From an uncultured Mycoplasmatota bacterium (GTDB lineage Bacteria > Bacillota_I > Bacilli_A > RF39 > UBA660), in contig USFG01000007.1 in NCBI GenBank assembly GCA_900553855.1, positions 5,869 through 69,868 on the forward strand: a DNA stretch of 64,000 nucleotides, in the 5' to 3' direction. This document shows positions 51,452 through 61,124 of the stretch, piece after piece (position 1 is the first letter of the stretch; each line of letters opens with the position of its first letter). The notes below the pieces were generated by a model that did not search any database, was not told the DNA's origin, and saw only the letters and a program-made list of their open reading frames with translations. The translations under genes were made by a program, and so were the position numbers.

Positions 51452-51488
51452 ATAAAAAACTGATAGTTAAAATATGTATCAGTTTTCT
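51452..51488 (-). terminator. Intrinsic terminator
   Basis: Minus-strand ten-base stem AAAACTGATA/TATCAGTTTT, then TTTATA, after the 668-residue protein gene. Confidence 0.75.
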
Positions 51489-51513
51489 ATAATTGTGTAA
51501 TTAATTATTTAAC

Positions 51514-53520
51514 TTATTTTAAACGATATGCTCTTCCTTGACTTACTTCTTGGGAGGATTCATTTACATATTCGTCTTCATAGTCGATACGAGTGTCTAT
51601 ATCTACCATTTTATCAATTTCTAATAATTGTCTTTTTATTAAAACAATTGGTATTTGTAATCTTTGACTTTCGTATATATCACTTTTACTTATCTCATCT
51701 ATTGAAACAATAAAATCTGGTTTTTTGGCAATAAATTCTTCATCTGATCCATTATCTTTAGAATTTATTATTTGAATTTCACTGTACCATGAGCATCCAT
51801 TAGATAATTCTTCGGCAGTCATTATTCGATTAATCTTTATTCTAGGATGACTTACTTTTTCATTTAAATCATAACTATATGAATCTCTTTCATGAACGTG
51901 AAGAACTTTTTCTGTATCTAAGTAATTATAACCATATAAAGTAGTTGTACCATTACAAAAAACATCGGTATTATCATTAGAAATAATTGAATAACAATTT
52001 CTTCTAGTAGTTGTTTTTTCTTGATGATTTTCTTCTCCTCTAATTAACATAAAAAATTCTTTGTTTCTTAAATCATATATTTGAGTTTTATATTTTAAAC
52101 TTAATATTTTACTTGGATTATAATTAGTATAATTAAATAATTTACTATTTATTAATTCATAAGATTTATCTTTTAACTTTCTTAAATCTTCATAAAACAT
52201 CAAATTAATATTTTTATCTTTGTACTCATAATATAGTTTAATTTTATCTTCATTAGTTATTTTATCTATATTAGTAATTAATTTATAAAACTTTTGCTTT
52301 TCTGTATCAAGTATTTGTTCTGATGGAGATAACTTATTATTAAATCTAAACATTTCTTTAATATTATAAAATACGTTATAAATATTATCTTGAAATAAAG
52401 CATCTATAATAATTTCGCTTAATTTTTTACTTGTTAATATTTTATATTCTTCAAATATTTTAGAATCTTTTTTCTTTAAGTATTCTTTATAAATATTTTT
52501 GGCATTAAAATCTAAAATATAATTATTAAAATCTATCTCATTATTTAATTTATTTGTTGTGTTGATTATATTTACGTAATCATTAAACATATTATGTTCA
52601 TGATTATAACTATTAATTAATTCTTCATAATATTTTTTTAATTGATATTCTATGGGTTCTGGTAAATTTTTTCTTTCAACATTATTAATGTTTGTTCTAA
52701 AAGATATTAAGCTTTTTTCTTTTAACATATCAAAAAATTTACTGTCATTAAGAATATTTTCCGGTAAAATAACATCAGCATCTAGTAATCTTTTAATATT
52801 TAATTTGGTAAAAAGATAAGTTGTTCTTTTATCTGTTTGGAATAAATAGTTAATGGAATCACTACTAAAATTTTCTGCTATTAAGACTAAAAGATTATCA
52901 TCAAGTTTAGCATCTATTAATTTTTTTTGAATATCAGAAGATAAATATGTTATAAAATAATACAAATATTTTTTAGCTTTTAATTCATTTAATTTTAATA
53001 TTATTTTTATTATTAAATTATAATCTAGATAAGAAAAAACTTCTTTATAAAAAGTTACATCTTTAAAAAATTCTAGAAATAATTCGTTATTTGTTAATAG
53101 ATAATTAATTAGCGCAAGTGTTTCTTCTTTGGTCATACAAATATATCTAAATATTTTATATTTTTCGATTTCATTATCATTGTATTCTTCATTTATTGTT
53201 TGGATATCTAGTAATGAGATTATTTCTACTACTGTTAATTTTTGTTTTAATTTTGTGAGGTCTTTATAATCACTATATTGTTCTAATATATAATATTTTA
53301 ATTTTTCTTTAATTAAGGGATTATTTAATATTATTGTTCGATCTTCTCTATTTAGTTTATTTATTTTAATAATTAGTTCATAGGGAGTAATGGCATTTAG
53401 ATTATTTAAAATTTTGTCTATATCCATTATTTCAGGAGTTTCGATATTTTTTTGTACTGATACTTCAACAGGTACTTCTTTTGGTTTAAAAATTTTATTA
53501 AAGATTTTTGTTATATTCAT
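51514..53520 (-). CDS. Large cytoplasmic protein of unknown function
   Basis: 668 residues, no signal or membrane helix, rich in Asn, Lys, Ile and Leu. The first ~420 residues look all-helical with Leu-rich stretches resembling helical repeats. The last ~200 are different: an alpha/beta part with TTTRRNCYSIISNDNT, KVLHVHERDSYSYD, NGCSWYSEIQII and KPDFIVSIDEISKSDIYESQ, ending in IPIVLIKRQ. The final segment recalls a motif seen near the end of other uncharacterised Bacilli proteins. I cannot assign a function. ATG with AGGTGG upstream. Confidence 0.75.
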   Translation of the reverse strand: MNITKIFNKIFKPKEVPVEVSVQKNIETPEIMDIDKILNNLNAITPYELIIKINKLNREDRTIILNNPLIKEKLKYYILEQYSDYKDLTKLKQKLTVVEIISLLDIQTINEEYNDNEIEKYKIFRYICMTKEETLALINYLLTNNELFLEFFKDVTFYKEVFSYLDYNLIIKIILKLNELKAKKYLYYFITYLSSDIQKKLIDAKLDDNLLVLIAENFSSDSINYLFQTDKRTTYLFTKLNIKRLLDADVILPENILNDSKFFDMLKEKSLISFRTNINNVERKNLPEPIEYQLKKYYEELINSYNHEHNMFNDYVNIINTTNKLNNEIDFNNYILDFNAKNIYKEYLKKKDSKIFEEYKILTSKKLSEIIIDALFQDNIYNVFYNIKEMFRFNNKLSPSEQILDTEKQKFYKLITNIDKITNEDKIKLYYEYKDKNINLMFYEDLRKLKDKSYELINSKLFNYTNYNPSKILSLKYKTQIYDLRNKEFFMLIRGEENHQEKTTTRRNCYSIISNDNTDVFCNGTTTLYGYNYLDTEKVLHVHERDSYSYDLNEKVSHPRIKINRIMTAEELSNGCSWYSEIQIINSKDNGSDEEFIAKKPDFIVSIDEISKSDIYESQRLQIPIVLIKRQLLEIDKMVDIDTRIDYEDEYVNESSQEVSQGRAYRLK

Positions 53521-53559
53521 TGTACCACCTAATTCATTAATATTTTCTCATAAATTTTT

Positions 53560-54897
53560 CTATATGCCTAGAAGTAATTTAGCAATATAGAAGTAGATAA
53601 GTAAACTGCAGGCATCAACAATTGTTGTGATAAATGGGCTGGCCATAACAGCTGGATCGAATTTAAGTTTTTTAGCGATCATCGGCAAAGTACAGCCAAT
53701 TAATTTGGCTAGAATAATTGTAACAATTAGGGTTAAACAAACTGTTAATGATACTAATAAAGGAATTCGGTCAATTATTAATAGTTTTAAAAAATTACAT
53801 AATGCGAGTGTTAGTGAACATAGAATAGCTACTTTTGATTCTTTCCACATTACTTTAAAGATGTCTTTAAATTCAATATCATTTAAGGAAAGGGCACGAA
53901 TAACACTTACGCTTGATTGACTTCCGGCATTTCCTCCAGTATCCATTAACATAGGAATAAAGGCAGTTAATATTGTATATGCTTTTAATTCTTCTTCAAA
54001 ACTTTCAATTATTTTGCCTGTAAATGTAGCAGATATCATTAGTAATAGTAGCCATGGCATTCTAGCTTTGTATGTTTCAAAGATGGTTGTTTGATCATAA
54101 GGTTTTTCACTCGGTAACATGGCAGCCATTTTTTCCATATCTTCGGTTGCTTCTTCTTCTATAATATCAACTACATCATCAATTGTTATGATACCAACTA
54201 GACGATTTTCTAAATCAACTACTGGTAAGACAGAGTAATCATAATCTTGGAAATATTTTGCAACTTCTTCTTGATCCATTAAAGTAGAAATAGCATGTTC
54301 ACATTCTTCCATAATATCGTCAATTAACATTTCAGGATCATTTATAAGTAAATCTTTAATAGAAATACGACCAAGAAGTTTACGTTCATTATCAGTTACA
54401 AAACAGGCATCAAAAGAAGCGAATTCATCTTTTTGTTTTCTAATTCTAGCAATTGATTCTTTAATAGTTAGTCCTTTTTTTAGGTGGATATATTCTACTG
54501 CCATTAAAGAACCTGCTGAATTTTCAGGATATTTAAGTAAACGATTAATATCATTTCTGGTATCTTTGTCTACATTTGATAAAAGTGATTGAACCATTAC
54601 GGCTGGCATTTCATCAAATAGGTCAGCTGCATCATCAGTAAACATATCTTCAATTATTTGAGTTGCTTCTTTTTTAGATAGTAAATTTATTAAATGTTTT
54701 TGAGTTTCATCTTCTAAATTAACAAATACATCTGTGGCAATAGTTTTAGGAAGTAATCTAAATACTTTAATCATTTCGCCTTCGTCTAATTCTTCTAAGA
54801 ATTCGGCAATATCATATTCGTTCATTTCAATTAAAGTATTTTTTAATTCTTTTAAATTATTGTTTTCTAATAATTCTTTTAAGTTTTCAATTTTCAT
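53560..54897 (-). CDS. mgtE: Magnesium transporter MgtE
   Basis: 445 residues. N-terminal superhelical Mg2+-sensing domain (LPKTIATDVFVNLEDE), two CBS domains (about 130-250), a plug helix and five membrane helices with PMLMDTGGNAGSQSS at the pore. AAGGAGGTCC precedes the ATG. No Mg2+ riboswitch is seen upstream. Confidence 0.96.
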   Translation of the reverse strand: MKIENLKELLENNNLKELKNTLIEMNEYDIAEFLEELDEGEMIKVFRLLPKTIATDVFVNLEDETQKHLINLLSKKEATQIIEDMFTDDAADLFDEMPAVMVQSLLSNVDKDTRNDINRLLKYPENSAGSLMAVEYIHLKKGLTIKESIARIRKQKDEFASFDACFVTDNERKLLGRISIKDLLINDPEMLIDDIMEECEHAISTLMDQEEVAKYFQDYDYSVLPVVDLENRLVGIITIDDVVDIIEEEATEDMEKMAAMLPSEKPYDQTTIFETYKARMPWLLLLMISATFTGKIIESFEEELKAYTILTAFIPMLMDTGGNAGSQSSVSVIRALSLNDIEFKDIFKVMWKESKVAILCSLTLALCNFLKLLIIDRIPLLVSLTVCLTLIVTIILAKLIGCTLPMIAKKLKFDPAVMASPFITTIVDACSLLIYFYIAKLLLGI

Positions 54898-54941
54898 AAA
54901 AGGACCTCCTTATTCGTCAATTTAATTTAGCACTTATATGA

Positions 54942-54970
54942 AGAAAAAGAAAGACTTTTTGTCTTCCTTA
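54942..54970 (-). terminator. Terminator of prfB-yitT unit
   Basis: Minus-strand AAGGAAGAC/GTCTTTCTT with one G-T pair and a short A loop, then TTTTTC. Confidence 0.75.
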
Positions 54971-55819
54971 TTAGTTTATGTTTAATTTTTTTGATATGGT
55001 AACGTTTTTATTAATTGCTTCATAGTTATCAATTATAAATACGAAAGCATTTGGATCGATTAGGTTTACTCCTTCTTTTAGACGATAATAGTCTTTGGTA
55101 TCAACTACTGTCATTATTATTTTATTTTTATTGTTAGAATATCCACCTTTAACATTAAATTCGGTATAATCATGATTTAATTCATTTATTAGGTAATCTT
55201 TAACTTCTGATTCTTTAGTAGTAATTATAAAGAATGTTTTAGAATTTGATACTCCAATACGTGATTTGGTAGACATATAATTTATTAGGAAGATCGCTAT
55301 TACGGAGTATACTGCTGTTTCAAATCCATATGATAGGAATGTTAAAACAACAACTATAACATCAACTAAAAGTGAGATGTCTTTGCTTTTTTTAGTACGA
55401 TAGTTATTAACTATTTCGTCTAAGATAGCAAATCCGCCAACATGATAATTGGATTTGTGTATTAAGCTATAGCCAAATCCGGTGAGATAAGCTCCAGAAA
55501 TAACTAAAACTATTTTATCAATTGTTGATAAATCTATTTTTGATGTAAAGTAAAATGATAAATAAATAGTTATTGGAATTATAAAACTTGTAATAATGTA
55601 TTTTTTGCAATCTTTATAGCCTAAGACTAAAATTCCGAAAAACAATAATATTATATTAACGGATAGAATGGTAATTCCAGGATTTATCGGTATAACATTA
55701 TAAAAGAATTCTGATAAACCAAAAACGGTTGTTGATATTAAATTATATGGTAAAAAGAAGATGTTAAAGCATAAACCAATTATTATACTTCCTAATACGA
55801 CATTTAAATATTTTTTCAT
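54971..55819 (-). CDS. YitT family membrane protein, second copy
   Basis: 282 residues, five membrane helices then a DUF2179-like C-terminal domain (NVKGGYSNNKNKIIMTVVD). Related to the protein at 8959-9864 (both have SGxxxxGxGY/NG and H-x-S-x-x-x-GG-x-x-I-L-x-x-I). Overlaps the prfB stop by four bases, so it is coupled to it. Confidence 0.85.
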   Translation of the reverse strand: MKKYLNVVLGSIIIGLCFNIFFLPYNLISTTVFGLSEFFYNVIPINPGITILSVNIILLFFGILVLGYKDCKKYIITSFIIPITIYLSFYFTSKIDLSTIDKIVLVISGAYLTGFGYSLIHKSNYHVGGFAILDEIVNNYRTKKSKDISLLVDVIVVVLTFLSYGFETAVYSVIAIFLINYMSTKSRIGVSNSKTFFIITTKESEVKDYLINELNHDYTEFNVKGGYSNNKNKIIMTVVDTKDYYRLKEGVNLIDPNAFVFIIDNYEAINKNVTISKKLNIN

Positions 55820-56905
55820 TTTTCCTCCTTTAAATAACTTTCCATAAATCCGATGATATTGCCATTAAGAACTCCATCGGCATTATAGTCTTCATAATTA
55901 GTTCTTACGTCTTTTACTAATTTATACGGTTCTAAGGTATAGTTTCTTATTTGACTGCCAAACTCGATATTTAAGTGATTTTTTAAATTATCAATATTTT
56001 GTTCATGATTTTTTTCCATTAATGAGATTAATTTGCTTGTTAAGATATTCATGGCGATTTCTTTGTTTTTGATTTGACTTCTTTCATTTTGGCATGTTAC
56101 GACAATACCGGTTTTTAAATGGGTAATTCGAACAGCTGAATCGGTTGTGTTTACTCCTTGACCACCTTTTCCACTTGAGCGATAGACATCTACTCTAATA
56201 TCATCTGGCTTTATTTCTATTTCTTTATTTTGTTTTATAACTGGAATGATTGATACAGCTGCAAATGAGGTATGACGTCTTGAATTGGAATCAAATGGGC
56301 TTATTCTAACTAAACGATGAACTCCTTGTTCACTTTTAAAATAGCCATATGGATAATAGCCATCTATTTTTAAGGTAACTGAATTAATACCAGCTTCATC
56401 ATTTTTTTGTAAATCTAGAACTTCATATTTGTAATTATTTTTATCACAAAACATTTCATACATTCTAAGCAACATATTCGCCCAATCGTGAGCTTCGGTT
56501 CCGCCAGCTCCGGGATGAATTTCAAGATAACATGGTAAATCATCATATTTTCCATTTAAATAAGTTTCTATTTCTAATAGTTCAATTTGTTGTTTAATAT
56601 TTTCTAAATTATTTTCTATTTCTTTAACTTCGTTATCATCTTCAGTTAATAAATCTAATAGTTCGATATTTGTTAATATGTGATTTGATAATTCCTGATA
56701 CTTAGTTGTACTTTTCTTTAAATTTTGTATTTTTACATTTAACTCATTTATTTTATTAAGATCTTGATAGTTTTCTTCTTTTTGAAGTTCTAATTCAATA
56801 TTTTTTATTTCATTTAATTTAGAATCAATGTCAAAGTGACCTCCCAATTTGATTTAAATTATTTTTAAGTTGATTATATTCTTCTTTTAATTTAGAAAGT
56901 TCCAT
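55816..56905 (-). CDS. prfB: Peptide chain release factor 2, with programmed +1 frameshift
   Basis: Terminates translation at UGA and UAA. The gene starts at ATG 56905 (GGTGAT upstream) with MELSKLKEEYNQ and reaches codon 25, a UGA (56833-56831), in CTT-TGA-C, with GGGAGG just before. A +1 shift skips T56833 and continues with GAC (56832-56830) into the long frame ending at 55816, about 362 residues. The catalytic GGQ is in SSGKGGQGVNTTDS, and the codon-recognition tripeptide SPF in ISPFDSNSRRH. At low RF2, the ribosome shifts and makes more RF2. Annotation as one frame would lose the first 24 residues. Confidence 0.97.
56827..56852 (-). other. prfB: prfB programmed frameshift site
   Basis: Minus-strand GGGAGG, three bases, then CTT TGA C: the standard internal Shine-Dalgarno plus slippery CUU and UGA. 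All elements match the known site exactly. Confidence 0.95.
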
Positions 56906-56934
56906 ATTATCACCAATTAAAGTATATATTTTTT

Positions 56935-56970
56935 TTTTAAAAAAAACAAGAATATTTGTAATTCTTGTTT
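56935..56970 (-). terminator. Intrinsic terminator
   Basis: Minus-strand stem AAACAAGAAT/ATTCTTGTTT with a seven-base loop and eight T, after the transglutaminase-like gene. Confidence 0.85.
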
Positions 56971-58396
56971 ATCCAATTTTATTTGATTTTTTAAAGTTAA
57001 AGGCATCTTCAGTTGATTTTATTAAACGTTTACCAATTCCCGGCTCATAATATTCATAATAATCTTCTAAATTTGGATCGATGATAGAACGATAATAAAT
57101 TAATTCATTAATGGCATAATAGGGATTTAATCTACGATTTAACTCAGCTACTTTTATTTCTTCTTGTAATATGAGGGTACTTATTTCTTCACTATTTATA
57201 AGTCCTTGTTTTATTTGCTCTAAAATATTATTTTGTTCACTTTTATTTAAATATTCATAGTATCTATCGTAAACTAATTCTTCTAAATATTTAATATAGT
57301 CAGATGGTGCTTGAAAATATTTTCTCTTTAATGTTTTTTGTTTATAAGAGAATAAATCAGCATAAACTGTTTTCATAGCAATATTTCCTCTAACTTGGAG
57401 CGGTAATGGTTTAATAAACTTATGATAATAAGCGTAGATTTCATAACCATCCATATTATTTGGTATTTTTATATTATGTAAAAATTTTCGAGTGTCTTCT
57501 AAATATTTTAATAATTCTTTTGGATCATCGAATTTTCTATTTTTTTGATTAAAAAGATCATTAGATTTTAGTAATTTATTAACTAAATATCCTCCTGGCA
57601 CATCAATATAGCCTAAACTTATATCTAAATCTTCATTGTCTCTACGACGATCAAGTATTTCTTTAGCCATTTCCATATTTTGATAATCATTAAATACATC
57701 TCCAAGCTTTAAGCCACTGAATCTTTGAGGTAAGATATAAAATCCGGTTGTTTCGCTAATTGATTTAGCGTTACTAAAGTCGATTGAATTTCCAATGTAA
57801 TCAGTTGCATCAGCTATAATTATTTCACCGTTATGTAAATTTATTTCGACCCATCTATGATCTTGACCTGGAATTTGCATTATTTTATTTTCAATTCCAA
57901 AACAATTTAGTATATAAGAATATAGTTCGGACCATTGGCTACAAACTACATAAGAGAATAATTTTGCGTTTTTTACATCGATGGGAGTATTAACAATTAT
58001 TTGCTTTTGTTCATAAGAAACTTTTGTGTAAGAAATATCATAATATAAGTTACGTGCAAGCTCAATATATGCATATCTAGCAATTAATTTCGGATCAGTT
58101 AATCTTTCAAATTTAATTTTGTTGATAATGTAGTCAGTTAAGTTACCGGTAACTAAATTTTTAGAAGCATTATTACTTTTAGATATTCTTTCGGTATTTT
58201 TATTTATTATTATTTTTAATTTATTTTCAATATCCTTGATTATTTTTTCATAGCCTTTTTTATCTAGTGTTTTTAATCGTTTTAGGTAATTTTCTGCTAT
58301 AACAGTTTGATTTAATAAAATATTATTACGATTTGAATTCACATTATATGAATAAATAAAATCTAACATTTCTTTTAATTCTAATTCATTTCCCAT
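56969..58396 (-). CDS. Transglutaminase-like cysteine protease-fold protein
   Basis: 475 residues, no signal peptide. A possible Cys-His-Asp triad lies in order: VVCSQWSELYSYIL (about residue 150), QDHRWVEINL and IIIADATDY, the spacing of the transglutaminase-like superfamily. The C-terminal half is helical and unlike known domains. In eukaryote-like members this fold acts as protease or amidase; the substrate here is unknown. With a GerQ-like protein present one might think of coat cross-linking, but the protein is not like Bacillus Tgl. Confidence 0.65.
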   Translation of the reverse strand: MGNELELKEMLDFIYSYNVNSNRNNILLNQTVIAENYLKRLKTLDKKGYEKIIKDIENKLKIIINKNTERISKSNNASKNLVTGNLTDYIINKIKFERLTDPKLIARYAYIELARNLYYDISYTKVSYEQKQIIVNTPIDVKNAKLFSYVVCSQWSELYSYILNCFGIENKIMQIPGQDHRWVEINLHNGEIIIADATDYIGNSIDFSNAKSISETTGFYILPQRFSGLKLGDVFNDYQNMEMAKEILDRRRDNEDLDISLGYIDVPGGYLVNKLLKSNDLFNQKNRKFDDPKELLKYLEDTRKFLHNIKIPNNMDGYEIYAYYHKFIKPLPLQVRGNIAMKTVYADLFSYKQKTLKRKYFQAPSDYIKYLEELVYDRYYEYLNKSEQNNILEQIKQGLINSEEISTLILQEEIKVAELNRRLNPYYAINELIYYRSIIDPNLEDYYEYYEPGIGKRLIKSTEDAFNFKKSNKIG

Positions 58397-58458
58397 AACT
58401 TATCCCCCTTAGTTATGTGTATTTTAGCACGTTTGTTCGTTTTTGTCAAATTGGACAT

Positions 58459-58492
58459 TAAAAAAATAATATGGATTCACCATATTATTTGA
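58459..58492 (-). terminator. trpS terminator
   Basis: Minus-strand 11-base stem AAATAATATGG/CCATATTATTT with a five-base loop and a T-run. Confidence 0.85.
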
Positions 58493-59525
58493 AATATTCA
58501 ACTCCAATTGCTTTTCTTACTCTTGTTAAAACTTCTTCTGATTTGGCACGGGCTTTTTTTGATCCTTCTTCTAACATTTTATAAACGGCTTCAATGTTAT
58601 TTTCATAGATAGCACGTCTTTCTCTGATAGGAGTTAAAACATCATTTAGAACATTAGCAAGGAATTTTTTGATTTTTACATCACCAACTCCGCCCTGTTC
58701 ATAATGAGTTTTTAAATCTTCTAGATTTTTAAATTCGGGTAAATATTTAGCAAAATGTTCATCAGTTGAAAAAGCTTCTAAATACATAAAGACAGGATTA
58801 TTTTTAGTATCACCGGGATCTTCAACTCTAATATGATTTGGATCAGTATACATTGTCATTACTTTTTTAGTTACTTCTTCAGGAGTATCTGATAGATAAA
58901 TACAGTTGCCTAATGATTTACTCATTTTATTTTTACCATCAATTCCTGGTAGACGTTTACAGACATTCTCTGGAGTTAATTGTTTTGGTTCTTTTAGAGT
59001 TTTACCATAAATTGAATTGAATGTTCTAACTATTTCGATATCTTGTTCTAGAATAGGTGCTTGATCTTCGCCAACAGGAACTAAATCGGCATCAAAAGCG
59101 GTAATGTCGGCTGCTTGACTTATAGGATAAGTTAAGAAACCAACAGGAATTGTTTCACCAAAACCACGTTCTTTTATTTCACTTTTAATAGTGGGATTTC
59201 TCTTTAATCTAGCAAGACTTACTAAATTCATGTAGTACATAGTAAGCTCTGATAAAGCAGGAATTTGTGATTGAACAAAAATACATGTTTTTTTGGGATC
59301 TAATCCAACTGATAGATAATCTAACGCTACTTCGATAATGTTATCCCTTATTTTTTGGGGATTCTTGGCGTTATCAGTTAGGGCTTGCATATCAGCAATA
59401 AAGACATACATATCATATTTACCACTATTTTGAAGTTCGACACGATTACGTAATGAGCCAGCATAATGGCCTAAATGTAATTTTCCTGTAGGACGATCAC
59501 CAGTTAATATTGTTTTTCTTTCCAT
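58485..59525 (-). CDS. trpS: Tryptophanyl-tRNA synthetase
   Basis: 346 residues, class I. HIGH-type motif PTGKLHLGHYAGSL and KMSKS motif GKNKMSKSLGN are intact. A TATAAT box and TTGGAGATGAT site lie in the short gap upstream; there is no room for a T-box leader. Confidence 0.98.
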   Translation of the reverse strand: MERKTILTGDRPTGKLHLGHYAGSLRNRVELQNSGKYDMYVFIADMQALTDNAKNPQKIRDNIIEVALDYLSVGLDPKKTCIFVQSQIPALSELTMYYMNLVSLARLKRNPTIKSEIKERGFGETIPVGFLTYPISQAADITAFDADLVPVGEDQAPILEQDIEIVRTFNSIYGKTLKEPKQLTPENVCKRLPGIDGKNKMSKSLGNCIYLSDTPEEVTKKVMTMYTDPNHIRVEDPGDTKNNPVFMYLEAFSTDEHFAKYLPEFKNLEDLKTHYEQGGVGDVKIKKFLANVLNDVLTPIRERRAIYENNIEAVYKMLEEGSKKARAKSEEVLTRVRKAIGVEYFK

Positions 59526-59583
59526 AATTTTATCATCTCCAAGTTATTTATATTATATAATTTATATTTTCTAATTTCTACTA

Positions 59584-60762
59584 TTATTTTTTAATAATGT
59601 TTAGATCAACATTTCCTTCAATACCGGGTACTATGCCACTAGCGGTTTGTTGCCAAATATTGTATTTATTTTGATAATCTGTTTTTTCAGTATAGTGAGC
59701 AAGCCAAATGTTATATTCATTTAAATCCCATATTTTTTCTAAGTAGGAAGCACTGCCATAAAGGCCAGATGAATACCCTTTTTGGATTAAACGATTCATA
59801 AAGTTTTCAGCAATTAAATTAAGTTTTACATAACTAATGTGAAATGAATTAAAATCATCCCAACATTCCCAGTCAAAATAAATAGGTAGTTCTAATTTTT
59901 CATTATTTAAATTATCAATAATCCAGTCGGCTTCTTTAATACTTTGTTCTAAATCGTGGGCTTTGCTATAAAAATATAATCCAACATTTAAACCATGTTC
60001 ATGAGCAAGCTTTAGATTGCGCTCAAATCGATTATCCATTATTATACGATTATCAGTTGTGGAAAATCCAATACGAATTAAAATGTTTTTAATACCACTT
60101 TTAGTTAGGGCATCGTAATCAATATCACCTTGCCAAGTTGAAACGTCAATTGCTAGTTCATTTGTTGTATTGTTAATGTATTTGTTATTAAATTCAGATA
60201 ACGTGATTGTTTTAGGAGTGTAAGGAGTTGATTGTTCTATTTTATCTTTGATAACTAAGTTAAATGGGCTTTCAGTTAAATTACCACTACTATCTTCAGC
60301 AGTAAAGTATAGTTTATAAGTACCAACTTTATTAGTATCGTATTTTCCTTTAATGTTACACTGTAAATAATCATCGTAATTATCACCACAAATTATTTTA
60401 TCTAGTAGATTAACGTCTGTTCCTTTTTCATAAGTATAGGTTGTTCGATGAAGGATCATTGGTTTAGTTGTATCTTTAATATTTATTTCAAATTTAAAAG
60501 TGTGCTTTTTTTCTTCTTCATCGACATAATTAAATTTTATTTCTTTTGTTCCTAAACTTAATGAATCAATTTTAAAATCTTCATATTTATAATTATCGGG
60601 TAATGTGATTAAATCTGATAAATTAATTTTTTCATTATATTCAATATTATTTTTAATTACATTTATTTTTATATTAGGAGTAGCTATGGTTTCAACTTCT
60701 TTATTTGAACAACCAAACAGGAACAAAATAAGTAAATTTAATAGAATTATTTTATATTTCAT
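59584..60762 (-). CDS. Lipoprotein GH25 lysozyme with Ig-like domains
   Basis: 392 residues. Signal peptide with lipobox LFGC (Cys about 18), one or two bacterial Ig-like domains (TKEIKFNYVDEEEKKHTFKF, and DTTKPMI ... GTYKLYFTAEDSSGN), then a GH25 muramidase domain from LAIDVSTWQGDIDYDAL with the catalytic Asp/Glu pair in YFDWECW. It cuts the glycan strands of peptidoglycan, on the outer face of the membrane. A substrate of Lgt encoded nearby in the window. Confidence 0.93.
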   Translation of the reverse strand: MKYKIILLNLLILFLFGCSNKEVETIATPNIKINVIKNNIEYNEKINLSDLITLPDNYKYEDFKIDSLSLGTKEIKFNYVDEEEKKHTFKFEINIKDTTKPMILHRTTYTYEKGTDVNLLDKIICGDNYDDYLQCNIKGKYDTNKVGTYKLYFTAEDSSGNLTESPFNLVIKDKIEQSTPYTPKTITLSEFNNKYINNTTNELAIDVSTWQGDIDYDALTKSGIKNILIRIGFSTTDNRIIMDNRFERNLKLAHEHGLNVGLYFYSKAHDLEQSIKEADWIIDNLNNEKLELPIYFDWECWDDFNSFHISYVKLNLIAENFMNRLIQKGYSSGLYGSASYLEKIWDLNEYNIWLAHYTEKTDYQNKYNIWQQTASGIVPGIEGNVDLNIIKK

Positions 60763-60776
60763 TTAACCTCCTTATA

Positions 60777-61004
60777 TTAATTATTTAAAAATTCTTTAAA
60801 TGTTTTATCTTTTGAAGTTGTTAAGGTATATTCTTCCAAAAATTCATCAAAGTAATTTAATAATTTGTAGTAGCTTTTAGCTCCATCAACTGTTTTTTTG
60901 TGGTTATTATTTGCGTATTCTTTTTTAAATTTATTTGAATCTGTTTCTTTTTTGCCATAAAATGTTAATAAAACTAGAGTTATCAACAATATTATTATTT
61001 TCAT
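60777..61004 (-). CDS. Short secreted peptide, possibly a truncated lipoprotein
   Basis: 75 residues: signal-like IILLITLVLLTFYGKKETDSNKF then a charged tail. The site where a lipobox Cys would lie is Tyr (LTFYGKK instead of LTxCGKK). The start of the mature part resembles thioredoxin-like lipoproteins of related bacteria (DSNKFKKEY), but the thioredoxin fold itself is missing. It may be a remnant. ATG with GAGGAAA upstream, so it may still be translated. Confidence 0.5.
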   Translation of the reverse strand: MKIIILLITLVLLTFYGKKETDSNKFKKEYANNNHKKTVDGAKSYYKLLNYFDEFLEEYTLTTSKDKTFKEFLNN

Positions 61005-61059
61005 TATATTTCCTCTTTCATTACATACTTATTTTATCATTATTTATTTTTGATAAGCA

Positions 61060-61100
61060 ATAAAAAACAAATAAGTTCGGAGTTAAACTTATTTGTTTTA
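61060..61100 (-). terminator. Terminator of the metal operon
   Basis: Minus-strand 13-base stem AAACAAATAAGTT/AACTTATTTGTTT with an eight-base loop, then TTTATT. It ends the ArsR - P-type ATPase - thioredoxin-like unit. Confidence 0.85.
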
Positions 61101-61124
61101 TAGTTTGGCTATTTTTTCGGTTAA

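Noticed and set aside
54898..54942. Mg2+ riboswitch before mgtE
   Set aside because: Fewer than 50 bases separate the upstream terminator and the start codon, too little for an M-box.
59526..59583. T-box leader before trpS (or lysS)
   Set aside because: The gap before trpS is too short and neither upstream region has a T-box sequence or a terminator/antiterminator pair.
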